A stretch of DNA of 64,000 nucleotides from Aquirufa antheringensis (GCF_004307425.1 NZ_SEWZ01000004.1:124001-188000); one strand, 5' to 3'. Shown: positions 42,134-52,221, numbered from the stretch's first letter. The notes: generated by a model from the sequence alone, not told the origin. Numbers and translations: made by a program.

Positions 42134-42921
42134 TGACAGAGATTCTTAAAACGATCATCTTAGGTTTAGTAGAAGGTTTAACGGAGTTCTTACCTGTGTC
42201 ATCTACGGCTCATTTAATTGTGTCTGAAAATTTGTTAGGAATTGAAAATTCTAAGTTTCTTAATTTCTTTACTGTTTTCGTTCAATTAGGTGCTATTGCT
42301 GCTGTCCCGTTCCTCTACTTCAAACGATTATTTGCCTCTGGATTATCCATTTATTATACGATTATTGCTTCTTTTATTCCAGCGGTGATCTTAGGTGTTT
42401 TGTTGGATGATTTCTTAGAAGCGCTTTTCCAAGGCTATTGGTTTATAGCTGGGTCTTGGATCGTAGGAGGATTCATTCTTATCCGAATAGATGCTTGGTT
42501 GCCTTCAAAAGTAGACTCAACAGAAATTAACACCATCTCCTATTTAAATGCCTTCAAAATAGGCTTATTTCAATGTATAGCGATGATTCCTGGTGTTTCC
42601 CGTTCGGGTGCAACTATCGTAGGTGGCCGCGTTTTAGGTCTAAGTCATTCTGCAGCTGTCGAATATTCCTTTCTATTAGGTATACCTACTATTTTAGGAG
42701 CGTGTGCTAAGAAATTATTGGATTATCGCCACGACTTTGATGTGTTGTTTACGAAAGAACATTTTCAATTTTTGGGAATTGGCACAGTGATTAGTTTTAT
42801 CGTGGCACTCCTAACGATTCATTGGATGGTCGGATTTGTAAAAAAACATGGTTTTAAATTATTTGGATACTATCGCATTATTGTTGGTCTTTTATTAAGT
42901 GTGTACCTGTGGATGAGTTAA
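42133..42921 (+). CDS. uppP: Undecaprenyl-diphosphate phosphatase
   Basis: 262 residues from the ATG at 42133; a GTG twelve bases earlier would overlap the previous gene more. Polytopic membrane protein of the BacA/UppP family with both signature regions: EGLTEFLPVSSTAHL (active-site Glu-rich motif) and PGVSRSGATIVGGR (Arg and Ser motif). It removes one phosphate from undecaprenyl diphosphate to recycle the lipid carrier of cell-wall synthesis and confers bacitracin tolerance. Overlaps DUF3098 by one base and truB by 13 bases. Confidence 0.96.
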   Translation: MTEILKTIILGLVEGLTEFLPVSSTAHLIVSENLLGIENSKFLNFFTVFVQLGAIAAVPFLYFKRLFASGLSIYYTIIASFIPAVILGVLLDDFLEALFQGYWFIAGSWIVGGFILIRIDAWLPSKVDSTEINTISYLNAFKIGLFQCIAMIPGVSRSGATIVGGRVLGLSHSAAVEYSFLLGIPTILGACAKKLLDYRHDFDVLFTKEHFQFLGIGTVISFIVALLTIHWMVGFVKKHGFKLFGYYRIIVGLLLSVYLWMS

Positions 42922-43598
42922 TAGAAGTTCAAGATAAGTTTTATGTGATTAACAAGCCTAGAGAATGGTCTTCTTTCGATGTGGTAAAGAAGATTCGGAA
43001 TATGGGTCGATTTAAAAAGATAGGTCATGCAGGAACGCTAGACCCATTAGCGACAGGTATTCTAATCATGTGTGTGGGTAAATACACAAAGAAGATTGAT
43101 TATTTCCAATCTCTTCCGAAGACTTATACAGGCAAACTAGTTTTGGGTAAAACCACTCCTTCCATTGATTTAGAAACCGAGTTTGACGGTGAATATCCAA
43201 TTGATCATATTGATTCCAGTTTACTAGAGGATGTCCGTCAAACGTTTTTAGGTACTATTCAGCAAGTCCCTCCTATTTATTCTGCGATTAAACTCAATGG
43301 GCAGCGTTTATTTACGCATGCGCGAAATGGCGTAAGCGCAGATGAATTAGAGATTAAGATAAGGGAAGTGGAAGTGTATCGAATGGAAATTGATGCAACT
43401 CATTTTCCTGAGATTAGCTTTGAGATTGAATGTAGTAAGGGAACTTATATTAGGAGTATTGTACGAGATTTTGGCATAAAATGTCAATCAGGTGCTTATA
43501 TGAGTGAATTGGTTCGAACAAAAATAGGTGATTGGGGTTTAGATAAAGCCCAGGAGGTAGCCACTTTTAACAGCGAATTACATGAAGTGCTTTTATAG
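42909..43598 (+). CDS. truB: tRNA pseudouridine(55) synthase
   Basis: 229 residues with a GTG start inside the end of uppP. Catalytic Asp lies in GHAGTLDPLATGIL; further family marks are KPREWSSFDVVKKIR, KTYTGKLVLGKTT, and CSKGTYIRSIVRDFG. It makes pseudouridine 55 in the T loop of tRNAs. Slightly short for the family, lacking the C-terminal PUA-like domain, as is usual in Bacteroidota. It overlaps ribF by 17 bases. Confidence 0.96.
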   Translation: MDELIEVQDKFYVINKPREWSSFDVVKKIRNMGRFKKIGHAGTLDPLATGILIMCVGKYTKKIDYFQSLPKTYTGKLVLGKTTPSIDLETEFDGEYPIDHIDSSLLEDVRQTFLGTIQQVPPIYSAIKLNGQRLFTHARNGVSADELEIKIREVEVYRMEIDATHFPEISFEIECSKGTYIRSIVRDFGIKCQSGAYMSELVRTKIGDWGLDKAQEVATFNSELHEVLL

Positions 43599-44502
43599 TT
43601 TTGATACGGTTTCGATTGATTCGCCAACAGCTGTGACTATCGGTATGTTTGATGGTTTGCATTTGGGTCACCTGAAGGTGATACAGGGCTGTTTAACTGC
43701 AGCTAAGGAGGCAAATCTTAAGACCTGTGTCATTACGTTCTCAAATCACCCCGCGGATCATTTTACAGGCAAGCGTAATGAATTATTGATGCCCATGCAG
43801 GAGAAAATTGCAGCATTGGAGGGATTGGGAATTGATTATGTGATTATCATTCCATTTGATGCCTATATCGTCGAATTACCTGCAAAAATGTTTATTCAAG
43901 AACATTTAGTGCATCGTCTAAAAGCACAAAAAGTGATTTTAGGCTATGACAATCATTTTGGAAAAAACAGAGAAGGTTCCATTTCTTATATCAAGGAGCA
44001 TTTTTGTGCTGAATTAGAGGCCATCTCCATTGATGTGGCAAAAGTGGATGAAGTAATAGTTAGTTCCTCACAAATTAAAAAGTACCTTTCAGAAGGAGAA
44101 GTAATTAAGGCCAAAGCAATGTTAGGGCACTACTTTGCTATTTCTGGCCTTGTGGTTCATGGGAATCAGAATGGCCGTAAAATAGGTTTCCCTACCGCAA
44201 ATATGTCGCTAAACGCAGATAATAAATTCATTCCACAATTAGGAGTTTATTTATGCGAAGTGTATCTAAAAGAAGGTAGCTTCTACGGCTTGACTAATAT
44301 GGGATATCGTCCTACGTTAAATAAAGATGAAGGAATTCACATCGAAACACATATTTTAGGTTACGATGGAGACCTGTATGGACAAGGAATCGAGATTCGA
44401 TTTATGGAAAAAATTAGGTCTGAGAAGCGATTTGACTCCTTTGAAGAATTAAAGAATCAAATCGCCGCTGATTTAGCTTGGGCTAAATTGTATTTAGCAT
44501 AA
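43582..44502 (+). CDS. ribF: Bifunctional riboflavin kinase / FAD synthetase
   Basis: 306 residues in two domains: an N-terminal nucleotidyltransferase (about 1-180) with TIGMFDGLHLGHLKVIQ and VHRLKAQKVILGYDNHFG, and a C-terminal flavokinase (about 185-306) with GRKIGFPTANMSL and GVYLCEVYL. It makes FMN and FAD from riboflavin. Overlaps truB by 17 bases and the convergent pheA by 9 bases. No FMN riboswitch is seen upstream. Confidence 0.96.
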   Translation: MKCFYSFDTVSIDSPTAVTIGMFDGLHLGHLKVIQGCLTAAKEANLKTCVITFSNHPADHFTGKRNELLMPMQEKIAALEGLGIDYVIIIPFDAYIVELPAKMFIQEHLVHRLKAQKVILGYDNHFGKNREGSISYIKEHFCAELEAISIDVAKVDEVIVSSSQIKKYLSEGEVIKAKAMLGHYFAISGLVVHGNQNGRKIGFPTANMSLNADNKFIPQLGVYLCEVYLKEGSFYGLTNMGYRPTLNKDEGIHIETHILGYDGDLYGQGIEIRFMEKIRSEKRFDSFEELKNQIAADLAWAKLYLA

Positions 44503-45570
44503 ATTCATATAACTACCCAAGAAGACTATTTCATCCCCTCTTTTCGTTAATAATTCTTGTATTTTTTGATCTAATTTATTGCCTTCAATGTCAATAAAGA
44601 ACCAGAATTTAAATTCATTCGTGTCCTTCTGAGGTCTCGATTCTATTTTCAATAAGTTGATACCTCTCGTCTCAAAATCTTGTAAAAGAGAAAGTAAAGC
44701 ACCTGGTTTATCATCATTCTTTAGCATAACAGCCAAACTGGTCTTATCCTTATCTGTTTTCTTCAAATTTTCGACTTTGGAAATAATGAAAAAACGCGTT
44801 TGATTCGCATCGTTATCTTGAATGTTATCAAACAAAATAGGTAAAGAATAGATCTTAGCAGCGATGTGCGAACACAAAGCAGCTCCATCCTCTTCTTCTA
44901 CGGCTAATTTAGCCGCGCGTGAGGTAGAATCAACTTGAACAAAGAAATCTTCCTCCTGGCCAGAGAAATAGTCGTTTAAGAAGCCTTTACATTGTTGGAA
45001 GGCAATGTCTTTCGAATAAATTCTTTTAATGCCCTGAATTCCATTATGCTTAGAGGCTAAACAGAAGTTAACTGGAATAATAATTTCTGATATGACGAAT
45101 AAATTCTTCTCATTCAAAAGATCCATCGTTTCCTTTACCATCCCCTCTTGATTATTCTCAATGGGAACTACACCGTATTTGGCACGACCTGTTTCTACCG
45201 ATTCAAAAACAGATTTTATGGAAGGCAACGAGATGTAATCAGCTACCGCACCGAAACGGTTTTCTGCTGCCTGATGCGTAAAACTACCTTCAGGCCCTAA
45301 ATAACAAATAATTTCAGGTAATTCTAAATTACGTGATACCCCAAAAATTTCTAGAAAAATTGCCTCGATAGCCTCTTTCTTCAATTTACCCGTGTATTGA
45401 TTAGCTAAACGATCAATGATTTCTTTTTCTCTATCTGGATGGTAGATAACTGAATTAGATTCTCGTTTTAATTTACCTATCTCCTCTACAAATTCCATTC
45501 TTTGCACCAATAGGGAAAGAATCGAATCATCAATGTGATCTATTTTGTTTCTTAATTCAGGTATGTTCAT
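44494..45570 (-). CDS. pheA: Bifunctional chorismate mutase / prephenate dehydratase
   Basis: 358 residues in three parts: an AroQ-type chorismate mutase (about 1-85, ELRNKIDHIDDSILSLLVQRM), a prephenate dehydratase domain (about 92-270, YLGPEGSFTHQAAENRFG, VPIENNQEGMVKETMDLL), and a C-terminal ACT domain (about 280-358, DDKPGALLSLLQDFETRGINLLKIESRP in short blocks) for phenylalanine feedback. It makes phenylpyruvate from chorismate. Single gene, probably with its own promoter in the gap before the tRNA cluster; its 3' end overlaps ribF. Confidence 0.94.
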   Translation of the reverse strand: MNIPELRNKIDHIDDSILSLLVQRMEFVEEIGKLKRESNSVIYHPDREKEIIDRLANQYTGKLKKEAIEAIFLEIFGVSRNLELPEIICYLGPEGSFTHQAAENRFGAVADYISLPSIKSVFESVETGRAKYGVVPIENNQEGMVKETMDLLNEKNLFVISEIIIPVNFCLASKHNGIQGIKRIYSKDIAFQQCKGFLNDYFSGQEEDFFVQVDSTSRAAKLAVEEEDGAALCSHIAAKIYSLPILFDNIQDNDANQTRFFIISKVENLKKTDKDKTSLAVMLKNDDKPGALLSLLQDFETRGINLLKIESRPQKDTNEFKFWFFIDIEGNKLDQKIQELLTKRGDEIVFLGSYMNLC

Positions 45571-45630
45571 GCGTAAAATTGTGCTAATTAGCTCAATTTA
45601 CGAATTTTAGCAGATTTTAGGAAGGGAAAT

Positions 45631-45656
45631 AAAAAAAAGGATTTGAATAAATCCTT
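45631..45656 (-). terminator. Intrinsic terminator of the tRNA cluster
   Basis: Inverted repeat AAGGATTT, loop of 4, AAATCCTT at 45637-45656; on the minus strand it is followed directly by a T run (45631-45638 are all A on the plus strand). It lies 24 bases past the 3' end of tRNA-Arg. Confidence 0.8.
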
Positions 45657-45680
45657 TTCGTTAATGCTAGATGTACTGTG

Positions 45681-45754
<74 letters not shown>

Positions 45755-45766
45755 TTAATCAAAATA

Positions 45767-45816
45767 AAAAGTCAATTTATAATTGGTGTAAAACACGTCC
45801 TCATAAATTGACTTTT
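45767..45816 (-). terminator. Long inverted repeat between tRNA-Pro and tRNA-Arg
   Basis: AAAAGTCAATTTAT at 45767-45780 and its exact reverse complement at 45803-45816 form a 14-base stem with a 22-base loop, starting one base after the tRNA-Pro 3' end. On the minus strand the second arm runs into TTTTTATTTT. It may act as a terminator or a processing hairpin. A related AAATTGACT sequence occurs again at 45893-45901. Confidence 0.65.
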
Positions 45817-45817
45817 G

Positions 45818-45891
45818 TCGGGGTGGCAGGATTCGAACCTACGACCTCTTGGTCCCAAACCAAGCGCGATACCGGGCTACGCTACACCCCG
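45818..45891 (-). tRNA. tRNA-Pro (anticodon TGG)
   Basis: 74-base cloverleaf: acceptor CGGGGTG/CACCCCG, D arm GCGTAGCCCGGTATCGC, anticodon stem CTTGG/CCAAG with loop TTTGGGA, T arm GTAGG/CCTGC with TTCGAAT. Discriminator A; CCA not encoded. Reads CCA and probably other proline codons. Middle tRNA of the cluster. Confidence 0.96.
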
Positions 45892-45902
45892 AAAATTGAC
45901 TG

Positions 45903-45989
45903 CGGAGAGAGAGGGATTCGAACCCTCGGTACCGTTACCAGTACGCATGTTTAGCAAACATGTCCTTTCGGCCTCTCAGGCATCTCTCC
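45903..45989 (-). tRNA. tRNA-Ser (anticodon GCT)
   Basis: 87-base class II tRNA: acceptor GGAGAGA/TCTCTCC, D arm with CCTGAGAGG, anticodon stem CATGT/ACATG with loop TTGCTAA, long variable arm (GGTAACGGTACC region), T arm GAGGG/CCCTC with TTCGAAT. Discriminator G, as usual for serine. CCA is not encoded. Reads AGC and AGT codons. First tRNA of the cluster. Confidence 0.96.
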
Positions 45990-46006
45990 TAGCATTTAAG
46001 AGAGCA

Positions 46007-46014
46007 CAAATGTA
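46007..46014 (-). promoter_or_regulatory. Candidate -7 box (TACATTTG) of the tRNA Ser-Pro-Arg cluster
   Basis: Exact TAnnTTTG match on the minus strand, 17 bases before the tRNA-Ser 5' end, in the 63-base gap after gltD. Position is right for a tRNA operon promoter; no -33 element seen at the usual distance. Confidence 0.5.
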
Positions 46015-46052
46015 CTAAATATATTTAATAAATGAAATATATGGCGAAAAAA

Positions 46053-47552
46053 TTATTTTGCCATTACGTCAAAACTCGAGATAGATTTACCTTCTAAACT
46101 CGTTTTACCCATTAAAAACAGATCGATATTTCTAGCTGCTTCACGTCCTTCAGAGATTGCCCAAACTACTAATGATTGACCACGACGCGCATCACCAGCA
46201 ATGAAAACTTTCTCATTATCAGATTGATAAGATGCATTCGCGGCCAGGTTACCACGCTCATCTGCATTCACTCCCATAGCGGTTAATTGATCGAATAAAC
46301 CCGTGTGATCCGTGTGTAAAAAACCAGCCGCAATTAAAGCTAAATCACATGGAATTTTTCTGATATTTATTACCTCTTGCTCCATCTTTCCATCCTTCAT
46401 ATTATAAACGATGTCTCCAATGAGTAAAGCTTCTAGCTCACCTTTATCATTTTTGATAAATTCTTGTAACGAAATAGACCATAAACGCTCCGCTCCCTCA
46501 TCGTGAGAAGTTGAAGTACGCAACATATTAGGCCAATTAGGCCAAGGTGTGTTTTCTGCTCTAGCCACTGGAGGCTTAGGCATTACTTCAATTTGTGTAA
46601 TGGAAGCAGCTTTGTGGCGATTAGAAGTCCCTACACAATCAGAACCAGTGTCTCCACCGCCTATTACGACTACATGCTTTCCTTTGGCATGAATATCTGT
46701 ATTCGCATATTTCTCTCCTTTGTGGTTTACTTCTAACGCAATAGACGCATTTCGCTTATTCTGCTGAGATAAAAACTCCATCGCAGGATAAATACCAATG
46801 GCATCATTTCCCTTTGCTGTGATAAAACGGGGAGTCGTACTTCCTGTAGCTACTAAAACGGCATCAAAATCATTCGTTAAGTTAGCTAACTTCTCCGTAG
46901 TTCCGATATTAGCATTGGTAATGAAGGTAATACCTTCTTGCTTCATTACTTCTACACGACGAGTAACTACCGATTTATCTAATTTAAAATCAGGAATACC
47001 ATAGCGTAATAATCCTCCAATTTGATCTGCACGCTCATAAACCGTAACTAAGTGACCAGCTTTATTTAATTGCGCTGCAGCAGCTAAACCCGCTGGACCT
47101 GAACCGATAACAGCTATTTTTTTACCCGTACGCGTTTTAGGAATAAATGGAACAACCCACCCTTCTGAATAAGCCTTTTCAATGATTGATTTCTCAATCA
47201 ATTCAATAGCCACTGCTGGTTTGTTAATACCTAATACACAAGCTGATTCACAAGGAGCTGGACAAATACGTCCCGTAAATTCAGGGAAGTTATTGGTCGT
47301 ACTCAAAATATCATAGGCATACTTCCAATTTTGCTCATAAACCGCATCGTTGAATTCAGGAATGATATTCCCTAGAGGACATCCATTGTGACAAAAAGGT
47401 GTACCACAATCCATACAACGACTCGCCTGCGCTTCTGTTTCAGCTATAGAGTTTAATTGCTCAATTTCTTTGTAATCATTCACGCGCTCAGAAACAGCCC
47501 TTTTAGGAGCTAATTTGCGTTCAATTTCCAAAAATCCGGTTGGCTTACCCAT
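46053..47552 (-). CDS. gltD: Glutamate synthase small (beta) subunit
   Basis: 499 residues: N-terminal iron-sulfur domain with cysteine clusters CMDCGTPFCHNGCPLGN and CPAPCESACVLG, an FAD site (GSGPAGLAAAAQLNKAG) and an NAD(P)H site (VIGGGDTGSDCVG), ending with a redox GDARRGQSLVVWAI block. It passes electrons from NAD(P)H to the large subunit. It lies 6 bases after gltB, so the pair forms the gltBD operon for ammonia assimilation. Confidence 0.97.
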   Translation of the reverse strand: MGKPTGFLEIERKLAPKRAVSERVNDYKEIEQLNSIAETEAQASRCMDCGTPFCHNGCPLGNIIPEFNDAVYEQNWKYAYDILSTTNNFPEFTGRICPAPCESACVLGINKPAVAIELIEKSIIEKAYSEGWVVPFIPKTRTGKKIAVIGSGPAGLAAAAQLNKAGHLVTVYERADQIGGLLRYGIPDFKLDKSVVTRRVEVMKQEGITFITNANIGTTEKLANLTNDFDAVLVATGSTTPRFITAKGNDAIGIYPAMEFLSQQNKRNASIALEVNHKGEKYANTDIHAKGKHVVVIGGGDTGSDCVGTSNRHKAASITQIEVMPKPPVARAENTPWPNWPNMLRTSTSHDEGAERLWSISLQEFIKNDKGELEALLIGDIVYNMKDGKMEQEVINIRKIPCDLALIAAGFLHTDHTGLFDQLTAMGVNADERGNLAANASYQSDNEKVFIAGDARRGQSLVVWAISEGREAARNIDLFLMGKTSLEGKSISSFDVMAK

Positions 47553-47558
47553 TCTATC

Positions 47559-50500
47559 TTATTTTAAATCTACTTTAATATCTTGATACACTTTGTTTTT
47601 GTCTGCTAACACATCAGAGATGCTTAGTTTTCTAGAACTTAAGGCATTCTTGTAATCTACAGGCAATACTTTCTTGAATTGGCTTGCTAAGGCATTGAAA
47701 TTATCATACACTAGCTTTCCTTTCATTGAACCCGTAAGAGCAACGTGTTTTTTCAAATACATCAATATGATGTTTTTATCTTCTGGCGTCAATTCGGTAA
47801 TTTCTACCATTTCGCGATTCACTTTCGCATCAAACGTATTTTGTTCATCCAAGATGTAGGCTACACCACCAGACATACCTGCCCCGAAATTACGGCCTGT
47901 ATTTCCTAAAATGATCACCAAACCTCCTGTCATATATTCACAACCATGATCACCAATACCTTCTACGACAACTTTAGCACCTGAATTTCTGACACAAAAA
48001 CGTTCACCTGCCATACCCGCTAAATAAGCCTCACCAGAAGTAGCTCCGTAGAATGACACGTTGCCCACTATCGAATTCTCAGAGGCTTTGAAAGAAGCTA
48101 AAGGCGAAGGATAGGCTACGAGAGTCGCGCCACAAAGTCCTTTACCAATGTAGTCATTTGCATCTCCTTCTATTTCGAATTTGATACCTTTCACAGAAAA
48201 TGCTCCAAATGATTGTCCAGCCGTTCCTTTGAACTTGATATTTATGGTATCAACAGGCAAACCTTTTTCACCATACTTCTTCGTTATTTCATTCGATAAA
48301 ATGGTTCCTACTGAACGATTAACATTGATGATATCTAATTCACCACTTACTTTTTCACCTTTATCTATCGCAGGTTGAGCTATTTTCAATAATTCCCAGT
48401 CTAATTGATCTGCTAATCCATGATCTTGTTCCTCTGATTTGAATACAGCAACGCCTTCTTCTAATGCTGCTGGGGCCAAAATTGGGCTCAAATCAACATT
48501 TTTAAACTTCCAGTGTCCCGATAAATCTTTCATTTCTAATAGATCCACTCGACCCACCATCTCCTCTAGTTTACGGAAGCCTAATTCAGCCATAATTTCG
48601 CGCAATTCCTGCGCTAAAAAGTGGAATAAATTCACTACATGATCTGCTTGACCCGTGTATAAAGCCCTTAATTCTGGATTTTGGGTTGCCACTCCCACTG
48701 GACAGGTATTTAAGTGACACTTACGCATCATAATACAACCCGCAGTGACTAAGGCAGCCGTTGCTACTCCGAATTCTTCTGCTCCCAATAAGGCTGCTAC
48801 GGCAATATCCTTTCCGGTTTTAATTTGACCATCTGCCTGAATCGTAACACGACCACGCAATTTGTTTTTCACTAAAGTTTGGTGCGTTTCCGCTAAACCA
48901 AGTTCCCACGGTAAACCAGCATGACGGATCGAAGACAAAGGAGATGCTCCAGTACCTCCATCATAACCTGCGATCAAAATGTGATCAGCATGTGCTTTCG
49001 CTACACCGGCAGCAATAGTTCCTACACCCGCTTCAGAAACTAATTTTACAGAGATTCTAGCGGCTCTATTCGCATTCTTTAAGTCAAAGATTAATTGTGC
49101 TAAATCTTCAATTGAATAGATATCGTGGTGCGGAGGAGGTGAAATTAAACCTACTCCTGGCGTACTATGACGAGTTTTACCAATCCAGTCATCTACTTTG
49201 TGTCCTGGTAATTGACCTCCTTCTCCTGGCTTTGCACCCTGCGCCATCTTGATTTGAAGTTCCTTCGCATTGGTTAAATAATGCGCCGTTACACCAAATC
49301 GACCAGAGGCCACTTGCTTAATAGCTGAATTCATTGAATCTCCATTCGCCATTTTTTCAAAACGAATTGGATCCTCTCCACCCTCACCGGTATTTGATTT
49401 ACCACCAATACGGTTCATCGCGATAGCTAATGTGGTATGGGCTTCATACGAAATGGATCCAAAAGACATAGCTCCTGTAGCAAAACGGGCTAAAATATTT
49501 TCAACCGGCTCTACTTCATCAATCGAAATCGCTTTACTTGATTTGAATTTCAATAAACCACGTAAGGTGATGGACTTTTTGCTTTGGTCATCAATTAATT
49601 GCGCATACTTCTTGTACACAGAATAATCATTCTGCTTCGTGGCTTGCTGCAATAAGTGAATCGTTGCTGGATTGAATAAGTGCTCCTCTCCTCTTTGTTT
49701 CCATTGGTAAATACCACCTACTTCTAATTTAGGCGACTCTTGCTTGCGCAATTGATAACCAGAAGTATGCTTAATAAGGGCTTCTTTGGCAATCGTATCT
49801 AAGCTAATTCCGCCTATACGAGAGATGGAACCACTGAAATACGTATCTACTACGTCTTTACCTAAACCTAGAATTTCAAAAATTTGAGCCCCTTGGTAAG
49901 ATTGCAAAGTAGAGATCCCCATTTTAGAGAAGATCTTCAGTAATTCCCCATTAACGGCTTTGATGTAATTGTACTCTAGTTTATCGTAGCTCAAGTCTTT
50001 GTTCACAAATCCTTGATCTTTCATCGCTTTGATCGTCTCAAAGGCCATATACGGATTTACCGCACTAGCACCATAACCGATCAACGTCGCATAATGGTGT
50101 GTTTCCCACACATCCCCTGCTTCGATAATAATACCCACTTTTGCTCTTTTCTTCGTACGAATCAAGTGATTGTGAACAGAAGCCAAGGCTAATAAAGACG
50201 GAATAGGCGCATGTGAACTATCAATACCACGATCTGTCAATAAAATGATTGAATAACCATCATCCACCGCATCTTCTGCGTATTGATTAATACGGTCCAA
50301 AGCCTTTTTCAACACTCCTTCCTCCTCAGAAGCGCGGAAAGTCATGTGAATGGATTTTGTTTGGAAATTTTCATGGTCAATCCAACGGATCTTCTCCACC
50401 TCTTTGTTACGTAGAACAGGTTGTTGGATCTCGATTTGACGACAATGGGTAGGACTTTCCTCTAATAAGTTCGATAGACCTCCGATATCTGACAAAAGAG

Positions 50501-52127
50501 ACATAACCATTCTCTCCCGGATGGGGTCAATCGGTGGATTCGTCACCTGGGCAAATAATTGCTTGAAGTAAGAAGATAAGTGTTGAGCCTTCTCAGATAA
50601 AACCGCTAATGGCGTATCAATACCCATAGAACCTAATGCTTCCTTCCCAGTTTCAGCCATTTGGGCTAAAACGATGCGGATATCTTCGGTTGTAAACCCA
50701 AAAATTTGTTGTCTAGAAACTAGCTCGATCGCCTTCGGTTGTCTGTACTCAGATCCGGCTTCTGGAAGATCTTCCACACGAATCTTATTGTTAACCAGCC
50801 ACTCTCCATACGGTTGTTGTTGGCAAATCTTTTCTTTTAATTCTTCGTCTGGAATGATACGTCCTTGCTCCATGTCCACTACGAACATTTTACCTGGTTG
50901 TAAGCGTCCTTTCGATACAATCGCGGCTGGATCTAAATCTAAGACACCTGCTTCTGAAGCCATGATAACATGGTCATCTGACGTTACCCAATAACGAGAT
51001 GGACGCAATCCATTTCTATCCAATGTAGCGCCAATCATTTTTCCATCCGTAAACGAGATACTGGCTGGACCATCCCAAGGCTCCATCATCGCCGCATGGT
51101 ACTCGTAGAAATCCTTTTTGTATTTCTCCATACTCTCATTACCATCCCATGCTTCCGGGATTAACATCATCATGACATGTGGTAAAGAGCGACCTGTTAA
51201 ATACAATAATTCAATAGCATTATCTAAAATCGCAGAATCGGACTGTCCTAAACTACATACCGGAAGAATCATGTCTAATTCTTCTTGAGTAAAGTATTTG
51301 CTTGAGAATAAAGCGGATTGCGCTTGCATCCAAGATGAGTTACCTTTTACCGTATTGATCTCTCCGTTGTGCGCGATAAAGCGGAATGGTTGAGCTAATT
51401 TCCACTCTGGGAAGGTATTGGTAGAGAAACGGGAGTGTACGATGGCCAAAGCCGAAGTAAAGTTCTCCTGGAATAAATCCAAGAAGTAACCCGGAACCTG
51501 CATGGTCGTTAACATACCCTTATAAATGATGGTACGGCAAGACAAAGAGGCAAAATAAAACTTATTGTTTAGGCCCGCAATTGTTTCATTTAACAACTTA
51601 GACACATATTGTCTGAAAACATAAAGCTTTCTTTCAAAATCAATTTCAGTCGCGCAATCTGCTGGTCTTTCAATAAACAATTGTTGAATAGACGGCTCTG
51701 CGTTTCCTGAATCTGCTCCTGTGATTTCCGAATTATCTACAGGAACTATTCTATAACCTAAAATACGTAATCCTAATTTCTTAGACTTACGCTCAATGAC
51801 TTCTTTGCATTCTTTAATAAGCGTTTCGTCTTTAGGGAAAAAGACCATCCCTACTCCATAGTTTCCTAATGAAGGTAAAGCAAAACCTAAAGAACTAGTT
51901 TCTTCTAAGAAGAATTCGTGAGGGAGTTGCACTAAGACACCTGCGCCGTCTCCTGAATTAGGGTCACAACCACAAGCCCCTCTGTGATCCATACGAATCA
52001 ACATTTTGATGGAATCTTGAACAATGCGATGCGATTTGATACCTTTTAAACTGGCAACAAATCCAATACCACATGCATCGTGTTCAAATTCTTTTCTGTA
52101 CAAACCTACTTCATTCGGATTTCTCAT
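47559..52127 (-). CDS. gltB: Glutamate synthase large (alpha) subunit
   Basis: 1522 residues with the full layout: a class II glutamine amidotransferase domain whose nucleophile is probably Cys19 in HDACGIGFVA after an 18-residue propeptide, a central domain, the FMN synthase domain (about 800-1200) with 3Fe-4S cysteines in CIMMRKCHLNTCPVG, and the C-terminal GXGXG beta-helix domain. It converts 2-oxoglutarate and glutamine to two glutamates. A two-box promoter lies about 95-123 bases upstream. Followed by gltD. Confidence 0.97.
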   Translation of the reverse strand: MRNPNEVGLYRKEFEHDACGIGFVASLKGIKSHRIVQDSIKMLIRMDHRGACGCDPNSGDGAGVLVQLPHEFFLEETSSLGFALPSLGNYGVGMVFFPKDETLIKECKEVIERKSKKLGLRILGYRIVPVDNSEITGADSGNAEPSIQQLFIERPADCATEIDFERKLYVFRQYVSKLLNETIAGLNNKFYFASLSCRTIIYKGMLTTMQVPGYFLDLFQENFTSALAIVHSRFSTNTFPEWKLAQPFRFIAHNGEINTVKGNSSWMQAQSALFSSKYFTQEELDMILPVCSLGQSDSAILDNAIELLYLTGRSLPHVMMMLIPEAWDGNESMEKYKKDFYEYHAAMMEPWDGPASISFTDGKMIGATLDRNGLRPSRYWVTSDDHVIMASEAGVLDLDPAAIVSKGRLQPGKMFVVDMEQGRIIPDEELKEKICQQQPYGEWLVNNKIRVEDLPEAGSEYRQPKAIELVSRQQIFGFTTEDIRIVLAQMAETGKEALGSMGIDTPLAVLSEKAQHLSSYFKQLFAQVTNPPIDPIRERMVMSLLSDIGGLSNLLEESPTHCRQIEIQQPVLRNKEVEKIRWIDHENFQTKSIHMTFRASEEEGVLKKALDRINQYAEDAVDDGYSIILLTDRGIDSSHAPIPSLLALASVHNHLIRTKKRAKVGIIIEAGDVWETHHYATLIGYGASAVNPYMAFETIKAMKDQGFVNKDLSYDKLEYNYIKAVNGELLKIFSKMGISTLQSYQGAQIFEILGLGKDVVDTYFSGSISRIGGISLDTIAKEALIKHTSGYQLRKQESPKLEVGGIYQWKQRGEEHLFNPATIHLLQQATKQNDYSVYKKYAQLIDDQSKKSITLRGLLKFKSSKAISIDEVEPVENILARFATGAMSFGSISYEAHTTLAIAMNRIGGKSNTGEGGEDPIRFEKMANGDSMNSAIKQVASGRFGVTAHYLTNAKELQIKMAQGAKPGEGGQLPGHKVDDWIGKTRHSTPGVGLISPPPHHDIYSIEDLAQLIFDLKNANRAARISVKLVSEAGVGTIAAGVAKAHADHILIAGYDGGTGASPLSSIRHAGLPWELGLAETHQTLVKNKLRGRVTIQADGQIKTGKDIAVAALLGAEEFGVATAALVTAGCIMMRKCHLNTCPVGVATQNPELRALYTGQADHVVNLFHFLAQELREIMAELGFRKLEEMVGRVDLLEMKDLSGHWKFKNVDLSPILAPAALEEGVAVFKSEEQDHGLADQLDWELLKIAQPAIDKGEKVSGELDIINVNRSVGTILSNEITKKYGEKGLPVDTINIKFKGTAGQSFGAFSVKGIKFEIEGDANDYIGKGLCGATLVAYPSPLASFKASENSIVGNVSFYGATSGEAYLAGMAGERFCVRNSGAKVVVEGIGDHGCEYMTGGLVIILGNTGRNFGAGMSGGVAYILDEQNTFDAKVNREMVEITELTPEDKNIILMYLKKHVALTGSMKGKLVYDNFNALASQFKKVLPVDYKNALSSRKLSISDVLADKNKVYQDIKVDLK

Positions 52128-52221
52128 AGGAAACTATAAATATTCTAATATAAACAATAATGAATCGAAAACAACTGAACCTGACTACTGGGTCATTTCA
52201 GATAGATAATATACCTAATTT

